Below, one piece after another: positions 1-12,600 of a DNA stretch of 64,000 bases. The notes beneath the pieces are model-generated. The model worked only from the letters and a program-made list of their open reading frames with translations. It was not told the origin of the DNA and did no database searches. This stretch comes from Archivesica marissinica (lineage: Eukaryota > Mollusca > Bivalvia > Venerida > Vesicomyidae): positions 18,782,466 through 18,846,465 of the forward strand of contig CM026390.1 in NCBI GenBank assembly GCA_014843695.1, in the 5' to 3' direction. Each line of letters begins with the position of its first letter. The stretch's first letter is position 1. The position numbers and the translations under genes were made by a program.

Positions 1-242
1 GTTTTTTCATTTTTTTTTTCATTTTGAGGCCCCTATCCGGGTAACCCCATTTATTTCTATATACATGTACATTCACATATTATGGAAACACTTTTCATGA
101 ATCGAATTGTATACAATTATCTATATGTATAAAGAAATATAGTTTTTTGTTTAGAGTGTTGTGTCCCTTGATGATGAATGCATAACATAATTATTAGCTA
201 AGTTTATTTGAATAAATGTGTGAATCTGGGTATATCAGCTGA
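1..242. other. Unassigned sequence at the window edge
   Basis: T-rich opening and AT-rich DNA without a supported exon. It is presumably CP110 intron. Confidence 0.3.
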
Positions 243-391
243 AGTTGGCAGTTTCTTACGGAGGTTGGTGCACCCAAGTACTGGTTAACCGCTGGAGCCT
301 GCCCAGGAAAGGTGTTGTTAGGTAAACTGCCCGCCGGCGATATAGCCCGAAATGGTGCTGATGCAGGCGTAAAACCCGAAATATAACATAA
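243..391 (+). mobile_element. SINE family C, 5'-truncated copy
   Basis: This matches the body and tail of the two fuller copies at 37692-37975 and 38790-39048 (minus strand), including AGTACTGGTTAACCGCTGG and the GGGTTTTACGCC complement at the end. The tRNA-like head is missing. Confidence 0.75.
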
Positions 392-516
392 CAAAATATC
401 TGCATATAAAACTGGTTGTCTAATTTAGAGATAACTGTAGACTTTTGTGATGTTACAGTTTAAATGATGCTTGGTGCAATAATAATGACAGAAGCGAATG
501 ATCTTGTCTTTTGTAG

Positions 517-642
517 GTATACCATACACAGATTAAGGATGTAGATTCTCTACCGATGCCAGACCCGTTACAACCTCAGACCTCCGGGTCGATGCCAAAG
601 GCCACCCAGGCATGGCAGTCACAACCACACCACCCTGTTCAT
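517..642 (+). CDS. CCP110: CP110 exon a (internal, 42 codons)
   Basis: Acceptor ttttgtag and donor gtaagg bound 126 nt open in phase 0. The translation starts VYHTQIKDVDSLPMPDP and ends QPHHPVH, polar and rich in Pro, Gln and Ser, as in the disordered middle of CP110. It joins in phase 0 to the exon at 2419. No recognisable domain lies here, so membership rests on splice sites and phase. It is the first exon visible; the gene continues upstream of the window. Confidence 0.65.
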
Positions 643-3600
643 GTAAGGAAAAGTTGATGAATATGAAAAATGATTAGATATGAGATACACTAACATGTAC
701 TTAAAGCGACACTATATCGTATGGAATAACAATTTGAAATTTTATATACAATACATATTTGTCCATTATAATTTGAACAATTATTTTCAGTCAGCAAACA
801 GTGGTGTTGTTTTTGTAATATATCGAACTGAAAGTACGACTTTCCTGAACCAGTTCGCCACGGCCTGTGTACATTTAGAACACATGGTACTCTATCGGCA
901 AATAGGTCTTAAGACAGCTGTTATTTCAACATGCACATTAACACATTTATTGACAATTTGTGTATACAACGGTGCTATATTTATTTGATTTTTCGTTTTT
1001 GTTTGAATTCCGGTACTTTTCAGAAACACAGTCATTGGAAATTATATTCTTTAAATATTTGATACGTTTTACCAAAATCCTTTCTTCCGATACCTGTATT
1101 GGAATCACATATCACTAGGGATGGCAACGAATAGCAAAATATATTCGGTCGGGAAGGTATTCGAATATTCGATAGAATTCTTATCAAAAACTCAAAATCA
1201 CTCAAACTCTTATAAAAATTGCCAAATTAACCTACTTTCTGTTTTACGCATAAACGTTATCCTGTAAGGCGATGCAAATATGACGATGTGTTATATATGA
1301 TATGTTTTCACAAATGAAGACATTTTCACTTGAACTGCTTTCCGTTGAAGTGTGTTTGTTTTTCAAATGATTATTCAGATTGATGTTGTAGCCGAATATG
1401 TTAAATCCAATTTGCATATATTACACCTAGCAGTGTTCTTATTCTCAGAGCGATTGAAGTCTTTCCAAACGTGTGACTGAGCAGGAAACATTTTTGAGGA
1501 CAATATCATAAAAATCGTACATTAAATAGTACTTTTTTGGTAATATTGAGCTGTTAATTAAATATTTAAGATACATGGTGATGGATGTTGTTGCAAAGTG
1601 TCTGTAATATGTCAAAGGAATGTTCTCGTCTAAACGTGTGTGTGTTTTACGTTTATTTATCGTCGCTACCGGTTGCCCATATGAGCGACGCCTCCTGAAG
1701 AGATTAGTCATTTTAGATTTTGGAGGATAGTGCAATGATACAGACAGAGACCCATTCCAGAGTTTCCTCTGGTTCTTTTACGTGCACGGTGTACAGCACC
1801 GACACAAGACCTTGGTTTAATGTCCCCATCTGAAAGACTGTTAATTTTATTATGGTCAGACGGGGGATCGAACCTGCGATCCCTGGATTACCAGTCTAGC
1901 ATGTTACCACTGGACTACAGATCCATCTGTATGGAAATATAATAAGTGATTGGACTCTTTTTACCTTAGCACCTAGGCCTACTGTATAGTTAAACACTAC
2001 CTACCTTAACACCTACTGTAATCATCCGATTACATGGCAGAGTGTCAATTAACACCTGCCATGGATGCGACCACAACATGGTTTATTCACACATCCTGGG
2101 GCGATTTCTTTTGTATTGGAAGGTTTTATGATGGTTTCAAAAGAAAACAACGTCTCTGATTGATGACAGTTTATTACTTGAATAGTATTCGGATATTCAG
2201 ACGTCCGAATATTCAATGCCATCCCTACATATCACAAATGTATTCTATTAATGTAAAAATTCTGAGCACTTACACATGAAGAATATAACAGATGATGCAA
2301 TATTGAAAAGTAATTCCAGCAAAAGTAGTCCATTAAAAGTTAGTGTATCAACAATTATTAGATTTAAATTCCTTTCTTCGGATAAATAACTATTCAAAGG
2401 TCAGCAACTTCTTTTCAGAGTTCAGCAAAGAGCCCACCATTTTCAGTACAACCAGTTGCATCAGCCAATCCATACCAGCAGAACCCTCACTTGTCATACC
2501 AGAATTCCAACTTGTCATTCAACGATAGTTACAGCACCATTGCACCCTACCAGGACCCCAGAATGTGCATAATGCCCAGCATGGACCCTAGGGCAGGTGT
2601 CGGTTTGAACATGATGAACTGTCCAATGGGCTATGTTCTTGATCCAAATATCAGCGATATTAGTCATAACACTAGCTATATTACAATACCTCATAGAGAA
2701 CCAGGCATGTATCAAGGAAATCGGGCGTATCAACCTGCCCTAGGTGTGATTCACAGCCAGGACCCAGGTTTGAGTGGGGCAAGCAATCCTTTTATCTATC
2801 CCATGAGTCCAAGTTTGTATGTCAATCCAAAGGATCGAGACGATGCATCAGAATCCGATGTTAGTGGATTTGCAAAGGCAACTCCAAAGCAGCTTGTGTT
2901 CTCTAACCAGTCTACACCAGTACCATCAGCAAGAGTGTACAAGCCAATCCAACATTCACCAGTGAAGCAGATGCCAGCTCGCCATCAGGATTCTGGGAGA
3001 TATGTTATTCCTAAGAAGGTTTGTGCATGCATTGATTTTAAGTTTTTAACTGCGAGAACATGTAGCTCTTCAAGTGCTTTCTGGATGCTCCTCCAAAATT
3101 TAAAATGACTAATCTCTTCAGGAGGCGTCGCTCATATGGGCAACCGGTAGCGACGATAAATAAATGTAAAAACAAACAAAAAGGAAGTTTTTTATTAAAG
3201 TGACATGTGCACATTTCAACAAATATATATAGCATATATTAAACAACAACAAGACGCACTCGGCTCCATGGGCCTATAAGTCACCTAATAATATGCATTC
3301 AATAATAGTTATATAGTGTGAACAGAAGTAATCTGATCATTAGATTAATAAATTGAATGGCGCTATTCACAAATCATATGTGTTATCACTGTACAAAGTA
3401 ATTAAGAACATGTCCATAGGACACAGGTGCCCCAGCTTCTTCTCTTATCTACAATGACAAGGTCCATTACTGTGACCTAATAGCGCGGTAGTACAAACAA
3501 ACCAGTCGAGCACTCGCATATGACACATTGACCTACTTTTTTTAATATAACTAGCATTGAGTCTGACTGGCAAAGCTTTAAACTGTAGATATATTTCATT

Positions 3601-6600
3601 GTGGACACTGTTTGATACTTCATTTTAAATCCAGCCATTATTGTATCTGTGTACTGTAGGTGTTTGATCCAGCGATGAAGTGCAAGTTTGATCGTGTATC
3701 TGCTGTTGTGAAGGGCTATCTTACCAGACGTCTGCTAAGAACACCAAAGGTTCAGGAGATTATCAAAAAACTGTCTGTAAGTTTCCTGGAAAATCTTTCA
3801 AAAATATTCTTGTTAAATGATGTTTGTGTATTTTTTGTCAGGTTCATAAATGGGACTGTTTTTCTCAAGTGAGAGATATAGGGAGGGCCATCTTGTGTCG
3901 GTGCTTTGTCTAGTTAAAATGTCACACATATCTGTGATAATGTCAGATTTATTACACTTTTGTAAGGTTGCAGTTTGTTAACCTGGCCTTTTATGGAACA
4001 TTCTTCTTTTCCAGGATACTCGTAACTTTGCATTCAGTTTCCAAGCTGAGACCCCAATTAAGAAGGGATCATTTACACATGAGGATAGGACCCTGTTGGA
4101 ACGAATAATAGCTCAGGTACACCCGCTAGTCATTGTTCTCAAATTTAAACTAACTAGTCATTACTACCGACACTATATTTATATCTCAGAAAAAGAGAAT
4201 ATGTTATAATATGATCTATAGCAGTACATTGATGTTCTATAACAGTTTTATATATGATCTATAGCAGTACATTGATGTTCTATAACAGTTTTATATATGA
4301 TCTATAGCAGTATGTTGATGTTCTATAACAGTTTTATATATGATCTATAGCAGTACATTGATGTTCTATAACAGTTTTATATATGATCTATAGCAGTATG
4401 TTGATGTTCTATAACAGTTTTATATATGATCTATAGCAGTACATTGATGTTCTATAACAGTTTTATATATGATCTATAGCAGTATGTTGATGTTCTATAA
4501 CAGTTTTATATATGATCTATAGCAGTACATTGATGTTCTATAACAGTTTTATATATGATCTATAGCAGTATGTTGATGTTTCCTACATGATATATAGCAG
4601 TATGTTGATATTTCCTACATGATATATAGCAGTATGTTGATGTTTTATGCATGATATATAGCAGTATGTTGATGTTTCCTACATGATATATAGCAGTATG
4701 TTGATGTGTCCTACATGATATATATCAGTATGTTGATGTTTCCTACATGATATATAGCAGTATGTTGATGTTTTATACATGATATATAGCAGTATGTCGA
4801 TGTGTCCTACATGATATATAGCAGTATGTTGATATTTCCTACATGATATGTTTGCAGTATGTTGATATTTCCTACATATGTTTGCAGTATGTTGATATTT
4901 CCTACATGATATGTTTACAGTATGTTGATATTTCCTACATGATATATAGCAGTATGTTGATGTGTCCTACATGATATATAGCAGTATGTTGATGTTTCCT
5001 ACATGATATATAGCAGTATGTCGATGTTTCCTACATGATATATAGCAGTATGTTGATGTTTCCTACATGATATATAGCAGTATGTTGTTGTTCTATAACA
5101 GTTTTATACAAGTTATATAGCAGTATGTTGATGTTTCCTACATGATATATAACAGTATGTTGATATTTCCTACATGATTTATAGCAGTATGTTGATGTTT
5201 CCTACATGATATATAGCAGTATGTTGATGTTTCCTACATGATATATAGCAGTATGTTGATGTTTCCTACATGATATATAGCAGTATGTTGATATTTCCTA
5301 CATGATTTATAGCAGTATGTTGATGTTTCCTACATGATATATAGCAGTATGTTGATGTTTCCTACATGATATATAGCAGTATGTTGATGTTTTATGCATG
5401 ATATATAGCAGTATGTTGATGTTTCCTACATGATATATAGCAGTATGTTGATATTTCCTACATGATATATAGCAGTATGTTGATGTGTCCTACATGATAT
5501 ATAGCAGTATGTTGATATTTCCTACATGATATATAGCAGTATGTTGATATTTCCTACATGATATACAGCAGTATGATGATGTTTCCTACATGATATATAG
5601 CAGTATGTTGATATTTCCTACATGATATATAGCAGTATGTTGATGTTTCCTACATGATCTATAGCATTATGTTGATATTTCCTACATGATATACAGCAGT
5701 ATGTTGATGTTTCCTACATGATATATAGCAGTATGTTGTTGTTCTATAACAGTTTTATACAAGTTATATAGCAGTATGTTGATGTTTCCTACATGATATA
5801 TAACAGTATGTTGATATTTCCTACATGATTTATAGCAGTATGTTGATGTTTCCTACATGATATATAGCAGTATGTTGATGTTTCCTACATGATATATAGC
5901 AGTATGTTGATGTTTCCTACATGATATATAGCAGTATGTTGATATTTCCTACATGATTTATAGCAGTATGTTGATGTTTCCTACATGATATATAGCAGTA
6001 TGTTGATATTTCCTACATGATTTATAGCAGTATGTTGATGTTTCCTACATGATATATAGCAGTATGTTGATGTTTCCTACATGATATATAGCAGTATGTT
6101 GATGTTTTATGCATGATATATAGCAGTATGTTGATGTTTCCTACATGATATATAGCAGTATGTTGATATTTCCTACATGATATATAGCAGTATGTTGATG
6201 TGTCCTACATGATATATAGCAGTATGTTGATATTTCCTACATGATATATAGCAGTATGTTGATATTTCCTACATGATATACAGCAGTATGATGATGTTTC
6301 CTACATGATATATAGCAGTATGTTGATATTTCCTACATGATATACAGCAGTATGTTGATGTTTCCTACATGATATATAGCAGGATGGCGATATTTCCTAC
6401 ATGATATGTTTGCAGTATGTTGATATTTCCTACATGATATATAGCAGTATGTTGATGTTTCCTACATGATATATAGCAGTATGTTGATATTTCCTACATG
6501 ATATGTTTGCAGCTGCAGGCAGCTTTGTTGGATATTCATGAGATTTTCTTCGTCATCCCCCTGTCTGAGAGATTGGCAATCATCTCCTCTGCCAGGCAGC

Positions 6601-9600
6601 TTGAGGGAGAACGCAGCTTGAGGGAGTCCGTAAGTGAATCACTACTCTCTGATTACATTATTTCGGAGATATTATATTTCATTATAAAAGACATGTGCCA
6701 TCACTGTTAGACTTATGCTACTACATGTTTGCTAGCTATTGCGTCTTATGAAGACATCTTATTTAGCTTAGTAGAATCTGCTTCCAACTTTTTTAGTTTA
6801 TACAAATTTATTTTAGCTCGATTGCGAAACAAGTTCTTACAACTTATATTAATCACTCTCGAGACCTCATTCCTGATGGAATCCATCGTCACGAGCGAGA
6901 GAGAAGAGGCAACGTGGAATTGAAATTCCGTGCCTAAGGGCACAATCGTAACGGCTCCAGCTGGGCTCGAACTCTGGACATGAAGCAAACGGGCATCCAC
7001 TGCGCTATCACGACTTCCACAAATTCCAACTGGAGTCTGTGTTTGATACTACTTATGATGCCCTAAGCAAATAGCTAATATAGTCGTGATAGCTCAGTGG
7101 TAGCGCGTTCGCTTCACGTGCGAAAGGCCCGGAGTTCGAGCCCCGCTGGAGCCGTTACGATTGTGTCCTTAGGCAAGGCATTTAAATTCCACATGCCTCT
7201 TCTCTCTCCATCGTGGCGATGGATTCCATCAGGAATGAGGTCTCGAGAGTGATTAGTATAAGTTATAAGAACTTGTTTCGCAATCGAGCTAAAATAAATT
7301 TGTATAAACTAAATAGCTAATATTAACTGCAGTTAGTTTAAACATATTTTATTTTATCAATATTTAAATCATGTTGTAACATTAATATACAAGAACAAAT
7401 GGATTAAATCGGACGCTAGTAGCTTATTTAGATTTTCTCCATGACAAACATAATTTTCATAAACTATGGCAGAGTGTATATACATTTTATGAACGTGACA
7501 AGTTTTATTCAACTGTAATGATATAAATGTAAGTAAAAATAATATGGAGATGATGATGAAGTAATCAATCAGACTGGCTTACCAGTCGGATTACGTGCAG
7601 TCGATTTAGGCAATGGTGAGGGGATTACGTGCAGTCGATTTAGGAAATGGTGAGGCGAGAGAGGGGACGAGAGAGAGAGTGAGAGAGAGAGTGGGAGAAA
7701 GAGTGAGTGAGAGAGAATGAGGTGGAATCGTTTATACGAGGATGGAAGAGGAATATACACAAAGTAGCCGTTATCAAATCTCTTTGTTGCTGTAATAAAT
7801 AAACTGCAGTTGGTCAAACTAATACAGCTGCACTGGGTAGAGAGATTTTGGAGAAATTGTTTGTTGTTTTTTTAATATAGAGTCAACAAGCTTCTCCCTT
7901 CAAGATATTAAACATTGCCCTAATATATATCTTAAGTACTCTATGGTTAGCAGTTTATTTGGAGTGGACAACCGTAACATTAGACAGTTTCTATGGTTAG
8001 CAGTTTATTTGGAGTGGACAACTGTAACATTAGACAGTTTCTATGGTTAGCAGTTTATTTGGAGTGGACAACCATAACATTAGACAGTTTCTATGGTTAG
8101 CAGTTTATTTGGAGTGGACAACTGTAACATTAGACAGTTTCTATGGTTAGCAGTTTATTTGGAGTGGACAACCATAACATTAGACAGTTTCTATGGTTAG
8201 CAGTTTATTTGGAGTCGACCATGTTTTACCACATTTTACCATTATTACAGCAGAGACGTAGCCTGGATGGTGTGTCTTGCTCGCAGCCCAGGCTCAGTAC
8301 TGCCACCCTGAAAGCCATCGAAAGGAAGAAAAAGGCTCAGTATCCTTCACCTATATATTGGTTCCCCTGTTCATCATTACTTTTCATTGCTAATGGCATG
8401 GTTCCCCTGTTCATCATTACTTTTCATTGCTAATGGCATGGTTCCCCAGTTCATCATTACTTTTCATTGCTAATGGCATGGTTCCACAGTTCAACATTAC
8501 TTTTCATTGCTAATGGCATGGTTCCCCAGTTCAACATTACTTTTCATTGCTAATGGCATGGTTCCCCAGTTCAACATTACTTTTCATTGCTAATGGCATG
8601 GTTCCACAGTTCAACATTACTTTTCATTGCTAATGGCATGGTTCCACAGTTCAACATTACTTTTCATTGCTAATGGCATGGTTCCACAGTTCAACATTAC
8701 TTTTCATTGCTAATGGCATGGTTCCCCAGTTCATCATTACTTTTCATTGCTAATGGCATGTATATTATTTATGCACAAGATCAGATGCTGTTAGTGAAAT
8801 GGCGGCTTCCGATTGGTTAAAGGAGAGTAGGGAAACCCTTAAAGTGACACTACATCAGTGAAAACACAAATTTCTACAGAATGTATTTTCCTATTATATG
8901 GTATAATTTTTTACCCAAATATTTGCCTCAAATACTGAGTATTTCAACTAATAAACAAACGTCGTATACACGGTTTGTTGACAACAAAATAATGTAAACA
9001 TACATGCATAATACAACTAATGTATCCTGAATAACACGATTTATGGTACAGATTACCGCTATATCTCACATTTGTGCCTATTTATTTGTAGACTATTCTT
9101 TGTTAAATTATCGCTAAACGACATTATCTCACGTTTAGTTTTGACACGGATGACAAACAAACGTCAATTCCGGAGCATGGATGACCGTTATATGAAATCA
9201 TACTTTCAATCCACAAAAACACTGTTTATTGATTCAATGTTAGTGTTCGAATGTATTCAGATGAATTTGTGGTAGCAATGCATTTATACGTGAAAAAATG
9301 CATTTGATTTGCTTTTTGCGATGTAATGTCACTTTAAGAGTCGATGAAACATTAGTAGATATTGTCGACAAAGTGAAAATGATTTCTAAAAATTAAAATA
9401 CAATACATCAGCTGTATTCTGGAATATTTTCGAATAAAATGAAGGTGTTAGGGAGAACATTCAAAGAGTAGGGGGTGGGTGCATTTAGTAGGAAAATTAA
9501 AATAAACACAATTGCCCAACACTAAAAATTCAGTCTTTTGTACCAAACTATTTTTGGTGCTCATATAATGACACTATACTGGCTTCTCATGAGCCCACGA

Positions 9601-12600
9601 GAACCATACAATGGTCTGTACGTCGTGAAATGTTTACTCGACCGTAACCGCTGTCATAAAAGACCAGGCCAGTATAGATACCAGAAACGTTGGTTACCGA
9701 GTTACCGATACTGAAAGTAGTAAGTCATTAAATTTGAAGTAGTCTCACATACACCCTTCGTATATATACACTCAACAAAATTCCTAACCTGTCGCCTGTT
9801 GTTTTACAGTATTTGGAGTAAACTAATAACCATATAATATCAATATTCATATCATCTCATTGGTTATATTTTATTATAGATAGTTATGCGTGATTTTCTG
9901 TATAATCATTTCAGATACAATGCATTTAAATGACAATAACGATATTTGTATTGTATGATTATTAATTGGCTCCAAATATTATAAAATACCAGGTTACCGA
10001 TTAGGAATTTTGTGGAGTGTATATATGTCGATAGTGAACTTACAATAATCAAGTAATCCAGGGGTCGCAGGTTCGATCCCCCGTCTGACCCTAATAAAAT
10101 TAACAGTTTTTCAGATGGGACGTTAAACCGAGGTCTTGTGTCGGTGCTTTACACCGTGCACGTAAAATAACCAGAGGAGGCTTTGGAATGGGTCTCTGTC
10201 TGTATCATTGCACTATCCTCCAAAAATCTAAAATGACTAATCTCTTCAGGAGGCGTCGCTCATATGGGTAACCGGTAGCGACAATAAATAAACATAAAAC
10301 ACACACACAATAATCAATCACAGACCTGTAGTCCAGTGGTTAACACGCTGTTAAAAGCATCCATTTAATCTTAAATGATGATGTTAAAATCCACAACTAT
10401 CTTAACTAATGTATGGTGTGAAAGTTTTATTTCTTTTTGTGATTTAGCCAGGATGCCTACATGATTTCTGGTTTGCTATTTTTCCCTAACCATACATAGA
10501 TTAGCGGAGGAGGCTGTGTTTGGCAGTCTGGAGTTCAGACCGAAGACGGCCCCACCCGCTACTAGTAGTCCCCACCTCTCTACAGATATCAGGTACACAT
10601 TTCATGTCAATTTTTTTTTGCAGACCTCGGGTACAAACACACACTACGCCAGCTTCCACAGACATCATGTACATCCGTTGCTTCCAATTTCTAAACAAGA
10701 TGTACATCAGTTTCCACAGACATCATGTACAAACAATGTGTCCATTTCCGCAGACATCATGTACAAACAATGTGTCAGTTTCCACACACATCATGTACAA
10801 ACAATGTGTCTGTTTCCACATACATCATGTACAAACAATGTGTCTGTTTCCACAGACATCAGGTACAAACAATGTGTCAGTTTCCACACACATCATGTAC
10901 AAACAATGTGTCAGTTTCCACACAAATCATGTACATACAATGTGTCAGTTTCCACACAAATCATGTACATACAATGTGTCAGTTTCCACACACATCATGT
11001 ACAAACAATGTGTCAATTTCCACACACATCATGTACAAACAATGTGTCGGTTTCCACAGACATCAAGTATATACAATATGTCAGTTTCCACATACATAAT
11101 GTACAAACAATGTGTCCATTTCCGCAGACATCATGTACACACAATTTGTCAGTTTCCACATACATCATGTACAAACAATGTGTCAGTTTCCACACACATC
11201 ATGTACAACAATGTATGTGTCAGTTTCCACAGACATCAAGTATATACAATATGTCAGTTTCCACAGACATCATGTACAAACAATGTGTCAGTTTCCATAG
11301 ACATCATGTACAAACAATGTGTCAGTTTCCACATACATCATGTACAAACAATGTGTCAGTTTCCACATACATCATGTACAAACAATGTGTCTGTTTCCAC
11401 ATACATCATGTACAAACAATGTGTCTGTTTCCACAGACATCAGGTACAAACAATGTGTCAGTTTCCACAGACATTGTGTACAAACATATTTTATCAGTTT
11501 GTAGTGACATCAAGTACAAATTTTACATCAGTTGTCATGGACATCAAGTACAAACTTTACATCAGTTGTCATGGACATCAAGTACAAACTTTACATCAGT
11601 TGTCATGGACATCAAGTACAAACTTTACATCAGTTGTAATGGACATCAAGTACAAACTTTACATCAGTTGTCATGGACATCAAGTACAAACTTTACATCA
11701 GTTGTCATGGACATCAAGTACAAACTTTACATCAGTTGTCATGGACATCAAGTACAAACTTTACATCAGTTATCATGGATGGACATCAAGTACAAACTTT
11801 ACATCAGTTGTCATGGACATCAAGTACAAACTTTACATCAGTTGTCATGGACATCAAGTACAAACTTTACATCAGTTGTCATGGACATCAAGTACAAACT
11901 TTACATCAGTTATCATGGGACATCCAAACTTTACATCAGTGCATGGACATCAAAAAACCAGTCACCAAACAAACTTTACATTGACATCAAGTACAAACTT
12001 TACATCAGTTGTCATGGACATCAAGTACAAACTTTACATCAGTTATCATGGATGGACATCAAGTACAAACTTTACATCAGTTGTCATGGACATCAAGTAC
12101 AAACTTTACATCAGTTGTCATGGACATCAAGTACAAACTTTACATCAGTTGTCATGGACATCAAGTACAAACTTTACATCAGTTGTCATGGACATCAAGT
12201 ACAAACTTTACATCAGTTGTCATGGACATCAAGTACAAACTTTACATCAGTTGTCATGGACATCAAGTACAAACTTTACATCAGTTGTCATGGACATCAA
12301 GTACAAACTTTACATCAGTTGTCATGGACATCAAGTACAAACTTTACATCAGTTATCATGGATGGACATCAAGTACAAACTTTACATCAGTTGTCATGGA
12401 CATCAAGTACAAACTTTACATCAGTTGTCATGGACATCAAGTACAAACTTTACATCAGTTGTCATGGACATCAAGTACAAACTTTACATCAGTTGTCATG
12501 GACATCAAGTACAAACTTTACATCAGTTGTCATGGACATCAAGTACAAACTTTACATCAGTTGTCAATGGACATCAAGTACAAACTTTACATCAGTTGTC

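Larger units (their letters stand above)
8340..10499 (+). other. Putative U12-type (minor spliceosome) intron of CP110
   Basis: The 5' end is GTATCCTT, matching the U12 donor consensus (A/G)TATCCTT. Near the 3' end, TTTCCCTAAC at 10481-10490 resembles the U12 branch consensus TTCCTTAAC, with the likely branch A at 10488 or 10489. That is 10-11 nt before the AG at 10498-10499, a typical U12 spacing, and there is no long polypyrimidine tract after it. Phase 2 to phase 2 joining is exact. The intron holds a 40-bp array, a TTAA MITE, a mariner-like MITE and a SINE. Confidence 0.75.

Noticed and set aside
7082..7160. tRNA-Val gene
   Set aside because: The tRNA-like head continues into a SINE body and lacks a paired acceptor stem. 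The same holds for the Thr-like heads of family A.
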